A stretch of 64,000 nucleotides of DNA from Iris pallida (lineage: Eukaryota; Streptophyta; Magnoliopsida; Asparagales; Iridaceae), in contig JANAVB010044017.1 in NCBI GenBank assembly GCA_029216955.1, positions 1,810,534-1,874,533 on the forward strand, in the 5' to 3' direction. The translations under genes were made by a program, and so were the position numbers. The number at the start of each line of letters is the position of its first letter. The first letter of the stretch is position 1. Below, piece after piece: positions 1 through 13,800 of this stretch. Under the pieces are notes generated by a model that did not search any database, had not been told where the DNA came from, and saw only the letters and a list, made by a program, of their open reading frames with translations.

Positions 1-1968
1 TGATAGTGTCAACATAGTGTAAGGGGGTACATGAGGTAATATAGGATTTGTGTTAACATAGAACATTACATCTCAATAACTTGTATATTGCATACATTAT
101 ATCTATTATTACATTACATTTATGCTTGTATTCATTCATCATTCATTTATTCTCTTGCACCACTATATGCACCATACATTACATACTATGGAACCTACAT
201 ATTCATTACAAGCCATACTTATACATGCTTACATTAGATAGGATACTTACACCTCATACATCATTTATTTAACCATTTACTCATGCTTGTATTCTCTATT
301 TAATTACATAATGTATATACATTAACATGGGTTAAAATCAAATAGAATATTATATTACACACAAGGGTGCACAAAATACATATGCCAAATAGTAACTCCT
401 ACTAATAATCAATACTGTACCATCTCAGCATGAATTAAAATTTAGGATTAAAGTATGTTATAGATCTATGTGTTAGCTTTCCGAAACTTTAAACAGATCG
501 CATTTTCGTTTCCGAAAACTCCCGAAATCGCAAAAACACCGAGAACGCGTTTATCTTTCGTACAGCTGACACTCAAATAATTCTCCAGAAAGTTACAGAA
601 AGAATTAGGCCTATTAATACATGTTTTTGGAAAGCTAACTGCAATATGCTTCTTTTAAAAAAAACAGGAGATTAAACCGAGTTTTGAGCTAGAAGTTATG
701 ACATTTCTAAGTTAGGACTGAAATTAAAAACGTGGATAAAAATCATGACGGATTTAGGTAGTTTGAGACAAAAGAACACAAGTATATAACATAATATATC
801 AAGAACTCACTCTCTACACTAATATGTATATATGAGACACTATAGAACACATCTCCAATACAAAAATATGAGATTAAACATGTAATAATTCATTTATACA
901 TAACAACAACACATAGTGTGTCCAAATTTGGGATTTTCCCACATGGACACAACCACAACACAAAGGACACTCCTATGACCTCCAAATTGACACAAAATGG
1001 ACACAAATGGAGATACATCCATGGGGGTCATTCCTATGGGTTCAAATAGATCTATATGCATGAGGAAATGAAAAGGAGAAGGGATTTATACCTCCCGGTA
1101 GATCGAATCGAAGAAAAACCTTCCCGGAGCGACACCGACACGTAGAGATTCCAAAAGGACACGAACGAGCTCCGAATCCTACCAAACTTGGGTAGCTTCC
1201 TCCTTGGCTAGAATGGAGAAGGAAAGAAGAAGATTTGGTGGCAAAATAGAAGGATTTGGTGGAGAAATTGCTAGGGATTGCTCTCTAGGAATTTGGGAAA
1301 GAACAAGAGAGAGAGTGTGGATGAGAATAATGAAATGAACTTGAGCCTATCCTCTCCCAAAGTGGCTGGCCATATGGGGCTATTTGTCCTATTATGGTAA
1401 GGTCCAAAATGCCCCCACTAACCTATTTTATGAGTATTAGGAAAGGGCTAATTGGTTGGGGCTAAATTAGTCATTCTAAAGTCTCTAATCACACTAACCT
1501 TATCCATAATAATTAGTCTAACCTCTAACTAAAATATTTCTATCATGTGGACTAAAATTAATATTATGTGGGCCATGCTTAACTAGTGTGTGGGTCCCAC
1601 TAGAGTCAAACTACCCCCGGATCCCCGTTTCAAGTCGGATTGAGTTGAAATTCGAACCCGACTCAAATAACCCCAAAACAATATCATAAATAATAAAATA
1701 ATATCAAAATAATTCAAAGAGGTCAAATGCAAAAAATATCCTTAGGCCAAAAATGATATTAAAATATCATAATCACATGGTTAGGCTCTAGGTCAAACAG
1801 TCTCTAGGGTTTCCCTAGCAAAACATCAAAACCACAAGTCATTGATTTAAATAATTTTAAAATGATTTAAAATTAACAAAAATCATATTATGAATTAAAT
1901 ATTATTATAAAAATAATTATAAACACAAAATTTCAAAATTACCCTCATTTGGGAAACTGGGTGCTACA
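1..1968 (-). mobile_element. 3' LTR (truncated by window edge) of non-autonomous Ty3/gypsy-type element A
   Basis: This stretch repeats 6067-8034 almost base for base at an offset of about 6066 bp; the first 270 bp differ at about six sites by eye. On the minus strand the LTR starts at 1968 with TGTAGCACCCAGTTTCCC, typical of plant chromovirus LTRs. It is preceded on that strand by a purine-rich AAGGTGGGTAGAGT tract, the expected polypurine primer. The other end of this LTR lies left of the window. There is no host gene; short open frames here are chance. Confidence 0.85.
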
Positions 1969-1982
1969 ACTCTACCCACCTT
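1969..1982 (-). other. Polypurine tract of element A
   Basis: On the minus strand this reads AAGGTGGGTAGAGT immediately before the TGTAGCACCC start of the 3' LTR. Just upstream the strand reads GACGAAATTTTTCTAAGG, the usual 3' end of plant chromovirus polyprotein genes. The same arrangement occurs on the plus strand at 54590-54624, which ties elements A and B to one family. Confidence 0.75.
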
Positions 1983-4228
1983 AGAAAAATTTCGTCTTCG
2001 AAATTAAAATGTCCATACTCCCTCTAGGTCAAACCCTCACAATCAAAGTCCCAGAACTTAAACAAATCATACCATCAAAAAAAAAAAGAACGACATACAG
2101 GGTCATGGCATACGGTGACAGTGAAGTCTCATCTAGGTATACTAGTCATGCTAACCGAAATGGTCATAGGGTATCAAAACATACAAGCAATTTAGGGTGC
2201 TAAACTAGAGAAGTTACAGAAACAACAAACCATCAAAACTGTAAGACGGTCTACCATCCTATATGAAACTGGTACTTATCAAAACAAAATAAAGGCAACT
2301 ACCAATTATCTGAAAAAGGGTACAGAAAATCAAATTCAAAAATTAAGGAATTGAAAATCACTTGCATTGAAATCCAAATCACAATATATATATACAGAGA
2401 GAGAGTTAGAGAGGAAAAACTAGCATTATGTAATGTTATGTGGTTTGTATGTGTATGGGTGTATGTGAAATATACATGAAATTGGATATGAGCTATCTTG
2501 TTACACTACTCAAGGCATATGGGTTAACAACCTACAATACACAACCTATTTAATCATAACATGCATGGCTAACCATAAACATCTATAAGAGGTAGAGACT
2601 TAGTTATGTATATACATATATTATAACATGTATGCCTAAGCTCTATATATATCTATACAAGTATGTGATCATAACATGGAGAGGAAAGGTTAGGTTACAT
2701 GACAGCGTATACTAAGTTATGGTGTGTGTGTGTCCTTGTACAGGGTTATAGCTTAGTATTGAAAGGTTAAACCCAGTTTTAGTTCAGCATTTACATACAA
2801 AATCTGAAAATAAGCTAACATTTAAACCAGTATAATATTAACATAATGCAGTCTCAGATTTTACAAATTTAACATAACTTAACCAATTTCTCTAAAAATT
2901 GAAACTCTGCAGATATCATACATGTGCAGTTATGTACACAAAACTAATAACATGAAATTTATATTTAAATTACGAATTTAAACTGGAAAAGCAGAAAACC
3001 AGAAATATTGGGGTTTTGAAAATTTTAACATTAACAAGATATTAATATGTATTTAGATAGGTGGAAAATCAAGTGTAGCATGCATACGTATCAGGCAAGT
3101 GTCCACTATGTAAATATACTCATATATTCTCATGTCCCAAAAAAAAAATTAATTCTACGTTAAGACCAACATTTAGATTCCTACCAAGATCGCAAAATAG
3201 GTGATTGACGAAATCAAGGCAGTTTTATTATTATTATTCAATACTAGAATAATAGCAAGAAGAAAATAACGATAAAAGCCGTTTGCTTATTTGCCTAAAA
3301 GAAGGAACCATTTTAAAACCAGAGCTAAATATCAAATCCAAGATAAAGTCTAGCAAAATTATCGATTCATTGTATTAAGAAAAAACTCATAGCAAGAAGT
3401 TACACAAGCTACTCATAAGTTAAATAATTAGAAGCAAAACAAAGCAAAACAAATAATAATTCTTTTCGAAGGACTGCATAAAGTAGAGAAAACATGCTTG
3501 AAAATATTTAAGGTACAATCTGATAATCATATGCGTCTATCCAAAATCATGGTACTCTAAATCCTCGTCATACTAGTAAGCAAGGCTACGATAATCACAG
3601 AGTCCATGACTTATGCACATACCTCTAGAATCGTGGTATTTAACATTTTTGCGGTGCCGCTAGCTTGGCTGCGAAAACCTTAAATTCTCACACCCGAGAA
3701 ATATATCCAGAGTCAGACTATATGTCCTCACCATGCTGGCTAATGTGACTATAGAAGACTAGATTCCATAACATAGATGACCTAGCCCATATAATTACAT
3801 CTTGTCAAAAAAAATTAAATTAAATCAACAATGAATACCCATAAATCAAATCAAATTTATCAACGAACTTCAAAATTCAAAATGAACAAAAATCCATCAA
3901 AATATAACTCGGATGCAACAGCTATTATCAAGATTCAAAATTCGACAATCATTCATCAAAATCAATGAATACAACTCAAATTCAACCATAATCCATCAAA
4001 ATCAAATTTAACAACAGTAAGTAAAAATAAATCAAATCAAGGGAAAAAAGAGTTCTCAAATCGAAATTAAAATAAGATTCTCAAGGGTCGTTCCGGGAAT
4101 CTCTCAAGGGTTCCTAACTGTGATTGAGTACCTTCAAGATATATCCTATTCCTACTGCAGGCTGTAGTGGTACTCAAGTTCGAATACCACTACATAAACT
4201 CGACCTGTATGGGCCACCACTAAAAACG
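1983..4228 (-). mobile_element. Non-coding interior of element A
   Basis: The interior between the LTRs is only about 2.26 kb including the polypurine tract, and I find no gag, protease, reverse transcriptase or integrase motifs in it on either strand. Part of it (about 3535-3790, minus strand) matches the interior of element B (about 54290-54540, plus strand), including the shared words GGACTCTGTGATTATCGTAGCC and ATACGCATATGATTATC-like segments. The interior is therefore a conserved non-coding body, as in LARD-like non-autonomous retrotransposons that depend on a relative's proteins. A clean Met-tRNA primer site next to the LTR is not obvious; a weak TGGTATTCGAAC lies about 45 bases in. Confidence 0.7.
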
Positions 4229-7200
4229 TGTCACGACCCGCACCCACTGTTAGGATACGAGAACGTAACAACGCCCAGCCTACGCCGCAGTGTCGGCGGT
4301 AGAACGCAGTCCTAGGTCACATCATCTAACAATATAATGCTAAGCAGATACAGTCTCAATCACATTTAAGGTAGAGCATGATAAGGTTAGATAAAACATA
4401 AAATCTAAAGAGATACGGGAGATAGAAGTCTAAGTGTCTAAGATACAAAAACCCAGAAATACATCTCAAAACTCAAATACAGTAATCCACAAAGTAAATA
4501 CAACTCCAGACAAATGAAATAACTATCTAAACAACCTCTAAGGTGTCTCCTCTAGGCTAGCAGACAACCTCCAAGCTATCTGTAAAATTTATCAACAGGT
4601 CCAGTCAGGATAGGAACGAGCACATCTCATCTAGAAAACCCAAGTAAATGACAGAGAACTATAAAGCAGTTATAGGCAGTTGTATTGATAAAAATGGCAG
4701 TTTATATTCAGGTGATGATAAGAAAGACAGATAAGGTGCAAGGAAAGTAAATAACTAATCAAGAGAAGAATCATAGCAATGATGTCTGTAAAAAAATAGA
4801 ACTAACTGAACCAGGATAATATGATATAAAGTCCAGACAACAATGTGGACCAGTGTAACTCCAATGTAAGTCTAGTACAAAATAAATCTAATACAAGATG
4901 AATCCAGTAAGGGACGATTCCAGTTATAGTGATTAATGATTCCAGGGTGAGTCCAGCCTATACTCTAACAGTGTGTTTTAAGATACCGATATCGACATGT
5001 AAACGGCTGTGGGTAATCCGGCACACCTCTCACTAATCAGGCGAAAGATGGCTATCATTCCAGTAGATTCTAGTAGGGGTGATTCCAGTAATGGGGTATG
5101 TCTACATGTCTTACTCTAGTATTTCCCCTCCCAGCAAGTGAATCCAGAATTCCGACACAATAATTCAAGATGAGTCCAGCCAAAATATAATGATACCAGT
5201 AAATGATTTCAGTAAATGATTCCAGTAAATGATTCCAGCAGGTGATTCCAGTAATAGAAGCCAGAAATGATGATACCAGTAATAGAGGTCAGAAAAAAAA
5301 TGTGTGTCGTATACATGAATCCAGTAATATCCACACGTATTGTAACAGAGAATCACATACAACTAACTAGAACTGTAATACAGTTATTGACAAATAAATG
5401 AGAGAACTATCAGAGAATGTACTCGCATGATAACCTGAACAGCTGATAAGTATAGGGGGTCCAACTGAAGCCACAGAGTCCTATTTAAAGCAACACATGT
5501 TACAAGGTGTCTGGCTCCTAATTAGAACAGCATAAGTCACAACATGTCCAGAAGGGTAATATAAAGCACTACAATACATTATACATGAATCTAGGTCAAA
5601 CTAGGTCATGTCCTAACCCAGCAAGTCTTACTAGGCCTAACCAAGACTATCCTAGCAAGCACACATCAATATAAGGCTATACAAGCCAACATACACCCAA
5701 CTCTATATAGCATGCAATTATTCAATACTCAAATAGGCAAGAATTCACATTGGATATACACTAGGTAATCTATTACTTTAAGCTATATATGTCTACACAT
5801 ATATACACATGCATATATTGGTATTCAACATTAGGTCTATAATCATGGCATTTCAAATGGTTATATAAACTTATATATTACAACACAATATGCTAACATA
5901 TATATAATATACATACATAGCTAAGTTAACTATATTCATAAATACTTATTTAAGAGGCTATGTGTGTGTATGTGAACATGGCAAAGGGGCAAGTGAGGGT
6001 TAAATGGGCATACATAGTGTATACATATCAAAGAGTGTCAAAGTGTAAGTGAACAATGTGTCAAGTGTGATAGTGTCAACATAGTGTAAGGGGGTACATG
6101 AGGTAATATAGGATTTGTGTTAACATAGAACATTACATCTCAATAACTTGTATATTGCATACATTACATCTATTATTATATTACATTCATGCTTGTATTC
6201 ATTCATCGTTCATTTATTCTCTTGCACCACTATATGCACCATACATTACATATTATGGAACCAACATATTCATTACAAGCCATACTTATACATGCTTACA
6301 TTAGATAGGATACTTACACCTCATACATCATTTATTTAACCATTTACTCATGCTTGTATTCTCTATTTAATTACATAATGTATATACATTAACATGGGTT
6401 AAAATCAAATAGAACATTATATTACACATAAGGGTGCACAAAATACATATGCCGAATAGTAACTCCTACTAATAATCAATACTGTACCATCTCAGCATGA
6501 AATAAATTTCGAATTAAAGTATGTTATAGATCTATGTGTTAGCTTTCCGAAACTTTAAACAGATCGCGTTTTCGTTTTCGAAAATTCCCGAAATCGCGAA
6601 AACACCGAGAACGCGTTTATCTTTCGTACAGCTAACACTCAAATAATTCTCCAGAAAGTTACAGAAAGAATTAGGCCTATTAATACATGTTTTTGGAAAG
6701 CTAACTTCAATATGCTTTTTTTTTAAAAATGGGAGATTAAACAGAGCTTTGAGCTAGAAGTTATGACATTTCTAAGTTAGGGCTGAAATTGAAAACGTGG
6801 ATAAAAATCATGACGGATTTAGGTAGTTTGAGACAAAAGAACACAAGTATATAACATAATATATCAAGAACTCACTCTCTACACTAATATGTATATATGA
6901 GACACTATAGAACACATCTCCAATACAAAAATATGAGATTAAACATGTAATAATTCATTCATACATAACAACAACACATAGTGTGTCCAAATTTGGGATT
7001 TTTCCACATGGACACAACCACAACACAAAGGACACTCCTATGACCTCCAAATGGACACAAAATGGACCCAAATGGAGATACAACCATGGGGGTCATTCCT
7101 ATGGGTTCAAAATAGACCTATATGCATGAGGAAATGAAAAGGAGAAGGGATTTATACCTCCCGGTAGATCGAATCGAAGAAAAACCTTCCCGGAGCGACA

Positions 7201-8034
7201 CCGACACGTAGAGATTCCAAAAGGACACGAACGAGCTCCGAATCCTCCCAAACTTGGGTAGCTTCCTCCTTGGCTAGAATGGAGAAGGAAAGAAGAAGAT
7301 TTGGTGGCAAAATGGAAGGATTTGGTGGAGAAATTGCTAGGGATTGCTCTCTAGGAATTTGGGGAAGAACAAGAGAGAGAGAGTGTGGATGAGAATAATA
7401 AAATGAACTTGAGCCTATCCTCTCCCAAAGTGGCTGGCCATATGGGGCTATTTGTCCTATTATGGTAAGGTCCAAAATTCCCCCACTAACCTATTCTATG
7501 AGTATTAGGAAAAGGCTAATTGGTTGGGGCTAAATTAGTCATTCTAAAGTCTCTAATCACACTAACCTTATCCATAATAATTAGTCTAACCTCTAACTAA
7601 AATATTTCTATCATGTGGACTAAAATTAATATCATGTGGGCCATGCCTAACTAGTGTGTGGGTCCCACTAGAGTCAAACTACCCCCGGGTCCCCGTTTCA
7701 AGTCGGATTGAGTTGAAATTCGAACCCGACTCAAATAACCCCAAAACAATATCATAAATAATAAAATAATATCAAAATAATTCAAAGAGGTCAAATGCAA
7801 AAATATTCTTAGGCCAAAAATGACATTAAAATATCATAATCACATGGTTAGGCTCTATGTCAAACAGTCTCTAGGGTTTCCTAGCAAAACGTCAAAACCA
7901 CAAGTCATTGATTTAAATAATTTTAAAATGATTTAAAATCACCAAAAATAATATCATAAATTAAATATTATAATTAAAATAATTATAAACACGAAATTTC
8001 AAAATTACCCTCATTTGGGAAACTGGGTGCTACA
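4229..8034 (-). mobile_element. 5' LTR of element A (3806 bp)
   Basis: On the minus strand it begins TGTAGCACCCAG at 8034 and ends GGGTGCGGGTCGTGACA at 4229, so it has TG...CA ends. The terminal GTCGTGACA block recurs at four other LTR ends in the window (24079, 46563, 49811 as TGTCAGG, and near 64000). The bases after the right end are GGAGG; the matching duplication would lie outside the window. A minus-strand frame of 107 codons at 7152-7475 is in the part expected to be transcribed leader. It has no family match and is shortened by a small length difference in the other LTR copy, so I do not call it a gene. Confidence 0.85.
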
Positions 8035-10049
8035 GGAGGATAGTGAGAAACCTTTTGAAACAAATATTCTTAGTTCTACCTTGAAATAAGGGTTTCGAAA
8101 CAGATTATGCAAAAAAATTGAAATGCATTCATAATTACCTTCCTTCTGATAGTTGAATCTCGCAATTCACGTGCTTATCTAGAAGCATTGTCAATCAGAA
8201 AAAATCAGCAAGGAATTAATGTATATTATTCAGATTGCATTCAACTTGCTATTTCGAAACAAGGATCTATTATTGTTTAGTAATATCTATTGACTAAACT
8301 TTTTTCTTGTCTACTAATATCAATTAACCTTGTAAGTTTCTCCTTTACTCTATGAGATGGGAACATAGCCCAACCCTTTAATTAAAAAGAACAAGAAAAA
8401 GAAAAAGAAAGATTGCTGGCTTAGTTTAGGTGTTATTATCTTTATTATTTGTATCCTATCCGGATAAAAGAGATTTAACCATGTTCTAGAAAATCACAAC
8501 ACATAACCGTGAGTCGATACTGTTACCCATGTCAAGCGTATCGTTGAATGCATTATTGTTTAGTAACCTGCCAAGGAATAAAAATATAGTTATAATCGAG
8601 TTGGAGAACCAAACTAGGTTAAGTCTGGATTCATCCAGCTACTTTGGATTATTGCGACACACTTAGACTTGTAAGTTGTAACCCGGGCAAGCCAAACATC
8701 ATTTGAGTTCTCCAGAAGTCCTCCAGATTATATCACTCTAGATACCGAACAGTAAGAAAGATGTCAGGAAAGATGTACACTGAATTCATTGACTTACTTC
8801 ATTAGAATCAAAAATTTACTGTGAAACTCGTAGGACAGCCAGTGATTGTAATTTAGTGAACCAGGACGGAGAAGTCCTAGCATCAAAGGTGTGGTTGCTC
8901 AAATCCCTGTGATATTAAAGAATTTTCAAATGACTTGCATATTTGCTATTTACTGAAAAAATGCTTGTGTTACTAATCATAGTAGGATTTTGAACGAGTC
9001 TTTGGAAGAATGTAAAGGTGGAGAATTCTAAACATATACTTATTCCTTGATATTGGGTCATATAGTCAGTAACTTACAGTTCGTTAACACTAGTTAGATT
9101 GCTTATACTTGACGGAACTGAGCCATCCAGGGAGTTCTTATCGAGTCATCTGTTTTTGGAATGTAATTCAGTATCGTAACTCCACCCCATTTGCATGTAG
9201 GATGATGAAAAAAATAGCGAGGGTGTCGGGTTATGGAACACTTACAGAATCTCAATCGATTGAAAAAGAGCTACAGACTCTGGAATTTTGCCAGTTAATT
9301 TATTCGAATCCAAAATCCTACAAGAAAGAGTTAAATTCAGTCCAGGAACCTAGAGACAAAATGTCAAAGAAAATCTCGAGACCAACTGGATTGGAGAACT
9401 TTTACATGTAACAATTGCATTTGAGAGATGAAGATACTTGCTGGGAGATTACCAGATAGTTGTGGTTCTTGTTCAAATGGCTATATTGACAACAATATAG
9501 AGAGAAGCACAGTGATTTAGTAAATATTTAAATTGTTTCACAATTACAAATGAGATCGGAAACTACTTACAAATGCTTAGCATTGAGAAGGGAGTCCAAT
9601 TCTAGGGACTTAAACGCTGGAGACAGGGAGAGACCAAATGATCTGATTGTCCGTATAGTTTAGAGAGTTTACCAATTGAAGGAGTATTATTTCTTCTCTT
9701 TTAGATATCTGGATAGAAATGATTTTTAAACATAGTAGAAACAAATTAAAAACTTTCAAATATGCAAATGATCTTTAAATTTAGGGGAAATGCTCAAGAT
9801 CACGATATCTTTTAGAAACGTTAATATACTCTGATAATCTTACTGAATTGGATCTACTACATTTAACAATATATAAAAGTTCTAACTACAATATCTAACA
9901 TCTAACCCTAAAGAACAGAATAAAAACCCTAGACCAGATACACATAATCCCTAACCAGCAAAAATTTTGGTATCTCACAACAAATCTGATCGATTTACAT
10001 TTTAAATTGGAAATAGAAAAAGAATAAACTAAAAATAAATAATAAAGTA
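8035..10049. other. Unassigned AT-rich interval, probably decayed transposon interior
   Basis: About 2 kb without recognisable protein motifs, RNA genes or repeats shared with the rest of the window. A 100-codon frame at 9109-9411 shows no family signature. Because a CACTA terminus facing left lies at 10552, this interval may be the inside of that element, cut on its left by element A. Confidence 0.4.
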
Positions 10050-10552
10050 ATAAATCATACCTAATTTTATTCTTCTTCTCATTCTTCTTCTTGGAGGGTG
10101 TAGCGGCGAGGGAGAACGACGCAGGGGTCTGGCGTGAGGGGGTGAGGGCTGTGGAAAGGGGTGAAGGGAAAGAGTGGGTGAGGGATTTGAGAGATATTTA
10201 GTGAAGCAAAAATGTCTTAAGGGAGGAGAGAGAGATAGAGAGATGCAGACAAAATAAAGTGAAAAGATGATTAAAAAAACATGCGCGCCAAAATAAAAGA
10301 CATAGTGGGATAAATATTTTTAGAATGACACTAACAAAAAAATGTTGTCTATATTGTTTAATATTAGATGACATTTTAATTGTGTCATTGAATATATGCT
10401 TACAACACTTTTAAAAAAGTGCCATGGATGAAGATAAATATTCTATTACCACGACACGTTTTAGCAAAGTGTCGTCATAAAAATTAATTAATGACACTTA
10501 TTTAGAAAGTGTCGTCAATAAAGTGTCATTATTAACCATTTCTGTTGTAGTG
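10050..10552 (-). mobile_element. Terminus and subterminal repeats of a second CACTA element
   Basis: Read on the minus strand, the end at 10552 is CACTACAACAGAAATGG. Behind it come several copies of a GACACTTT/AAAGTGTC word between about 10370 and 10550, the usual repeated binding-site zone of CACTA ends. Further in, the minus strand carries a pyrimidine-rich leader (about 10180-10075) followed by an AGGTATGA splice-donor-like site, as expected for the first exon of a transposase transcript. The opposite terminus is not in the window. Confidence 0.6.
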
Positions 10553-10877
10553 CCACATGTAGCAATATATATGAGATACAATTTTATTGTTCAGGTTATC
10601 CAACAGAATTTATTACTCAAATTATGACAATACACTACTCATTATAATAAATACTTAGAGTGCAAAAAATACACACACACACATATTATTAAGTGACATA
10701 CAAGGTAGACAAGGATACGATGATATATAGATAATAGGTTAAGTGGTGATTTCTTAACGCAAGTATGGTAGGATTTTGGAACTTAGATATCAAGTTATAA
10801 TACTAGTGTAGGTATTTATGATACGAATTTGTGCCTATTGGATAATTGTGTGTCCATCTCTGCAGAATTATTTCCAA
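10553..10877. other. Short AT-rich segment upstream of TNP2
   Basis: This should contain the left end of the CACTA that ends at 17782, but neither its CACTACTAAAATAAG terminus nor its GACGTCGCT subterminal repeats are present. A chance-looking CACTACTCATTATA occurs at about 10632. The left end seems deleted or rearranged. Confidence 0.4.
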
Positions 10878-13800
10878 ATGGATATGAATTACTACTTACA
10901 GTGTCGTTCATGGATGTACAATCGTCGTCCTGATGATATGTGCGGTGTACGAGATGAATACATAGCGGGAGTAGAGTAGTTCCTGCAGTTTGCCAAGGCG
11001 TTTCTTCAGCACATAGACGGCACCAAAATCAAGTATCCGTGTGTGAAATGTCATAACGTGAAATATTATCCAGAAGTGGAAGTGACATATCATTTGTACT
11101 CGAGGGGTTTCGTGCCTAATTACTATCAGTGGACCGCACACGGAAAACTTGTGTCTTTAGCATCAGAGCCGGAGCCTTATGTTGAGTCGTATATGCATGC
11201 GGGACCTAATTTTATTTCAGATAATCATACATACGATGACGGGTGCATGAACATGGTTTTCGACACTATGGAGCCTAGTTTCGTTCATGATGCAGCTGAG
11301 GAGGCACCCAATGTCGCTGCTACAAAGTTCATAGAGTTGCTGGAGAATGCAAGGACTCCATTGTATCCTGGTTGTGAGGATCATTCACTGTTGGAGGTGG
11401 TTACAAGACTGTTGAGCATTAAGTCAGATTTTTATATGTCGCAAGAATGCTACAACCGAGTGTTGGAGTTGATTATGGAGATCTTGCCGGCGGGTGCTAA
11501 GTTACCTAAAGATTTCTACCGGTCTAAGAGGATGGTGAGATCGCTTTGGATGGGATACAAGAAAATCGATTCTTGTCGCAATAGGTGCATGCTGTACTAC
11601 AAAGATGACAAGGACGCAGATGTGTACAGATTTTGTGGTGCTGATCGCTATAAGACAACTATACAGGAAGGTCTACCGGTGCAAGAAGTTCGACCGATTC
11701 AATGCACTACTTGCCTTTAATGTCGCGGTTGCAAAGATTATTTATGGTGAAAGAGATGGCCGAAAATATGAGTTTGCACACGCGAGAACAGATTGAAGGA
11801 GTGTTGGATCACCCATCCGATGGAGAAGCGTGGAAGCACTTTGATCGAGCGTATCCTGATTTCGCTTTAGATCCACGTAATGTCAGGTTGGAGCTATCTT
11901 CTGACAGTTTTACTCCTTTTGGTCTTTCGGGATCCCAGTATTCGTGCTGGCCTGTGATTGTCACTCTGTATAACCTACCGCCTTGGATGTGCATGAAGAC
12001 TCAGTACATGTTTCTAACCATTATAATTACTGGTCCAAAAAATCCCAAGAGAAACATTGATGTGTACTTACAGCCTTTGATAGATGAGTTGAATCAGTTA
12101 TGGGAAGTAGGCGCTAACACGTACGATGTTTCCAGGAAGCAGAATTTTTAGATGAAGGTAACCCTTATGTGGACCATCAACGACTTTCCGGCCTATGGAA
12201 TGTTATCTGGATGGATCACTCATGACCGTCTCTCATGTCCGTATTGCATGGACCGTACTAAGGCTTTCCGCTTAAAATACGAAGAAAAATCGTGCTTCTT
12301 TGATTGTCATCGACAATTTCTGCCAAAAGATCATCCGTTCAGAAAAAACAGGAATGCATTCCGTGCCGGCATTGTAGAGAAGGGTGATCCACTGCGAAGG
12401 TGGTGCGGAGCCATGATATGGGAGGAGGTTAGAGATTTTCTAAATGCTATCGAAGATCCTACAACTGGGTACAAGTGCGATGGATTTGGTAGAGATCATA
12501 ACTGGACAAAAATGAGCATATTCTGGGATCTGCCATATTGGAGTACCAATCTGATCATACATAATCTTGATGTCATGTATATTGAGAAGAATGTGTTTGA
12601 TAACATAATTAATACTATGATGGACGTAAAGGGAAAAACGAATGACAATCTTAAGGCCAGGTTGGACTTAGAAGAAATATGCAAACGCCCTGCGTTGCAT
12701 TTGATAGAGGAGAATGGAAAATAGTTCCTGCGGAAGTCAATTTTCTCACTGGATAAGGAGGATAAAGTGAGACTTTGTCGGTGGATCCATGGCCTAAAAT
12801 TTTTAGATGAATATGTGTCAAATCTGAGAAGATGTGTTGATCCGAAGGAAAATAAATTGACGGGTATGAAGAGCCACGATTGTCACGTATTCATGGAGAG
12901 GTTAATTCTGATTGCATTTTGGGAATTCTTACTGCAGACAGCTTGGGATCCATTGACGGAGCTTAGCATATTCTTCAATGATCTTTGTTATAAGAAATTA
13001 CTCGTTGATCGTCTAGAAAAGCAAGAGAAGGATATTGCGGTAACACTGTGCAAGCTAGAGAGGGTGTTTCCCTCTGGATTCTTTGACTCCATGGAGCATT
13101 TATCGATTCATCTTTCCTATGAGGCACGTGTTGGTGGACCCGTCGAATATCGATGGATATACCCGTTCGAGCGACATTTGAATCACCTAAAAAGAAAGGT
13201 GAAAAATAAGGCACGGGTCGAGGGTTCTATTTGTGAAGCCTATGTTCTCGAGGAGATTATAAACTTTTGTTCGATGTATTTCAAACCTTATGTTGCAACT
13301 AATAGAATGAGAGCTTCCAGAAACGACGACAGAGATCATAAATGTAATGATACAATACTGAAGGTATTCAATGCTTTATGAAAGCCATCGGCTAAAATGA
13401 AGAAGAGATATCTGAATGATAATGTGCGAAGGGCTGCTCAGGTGTATGTATTACTCAACTGCGATGAGGATGAATTAGAGAAGCTGGAGGGGTAAATAAT
13501 TAATACGTCTATATTATTTTAATAGTGTTGATTATTATACTATTATATTAATTAAACGATGTTGTTTTAGTATATTTAATATTGATGTGAGGTCAGGTAG
13601 GCCACACATAACAGAAGAAGAACTAGAATAAGAAATGAGGCATTATTTTTATCATGGTTGAGTGCATATGTAAGACTTGAGAAATCTGTAATTACCTTTC
13701 TGTATATGCACTTGAGAATGAGCTTAATTTCTTTTTTTGTGGTATTTAGGTCGATCGTCCATACGCAAGACTTGAGAATGAGTCTATTAGAATGCTAGCT

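Noticed and set aside
4124..4315. 63-codon frame as a gene
   Set aside because: It crosses the LTR/interior border of element A and translates the conserved LTR end on the wrong strand.
9109..9411. 100-codon open frame as a gene
   Set aside because: No motif, no intron or promoter context, and it lies in probable transposon interior.
10630..10650. CACTACTCATTATAATAAATA as the left end of the TNP2-bearing CACTA
   Set aside because: Only CACTACT matches the right terminus, no subterminal GACGTCGCT repeats follow, and the flank does not give the expected GGT duplication.
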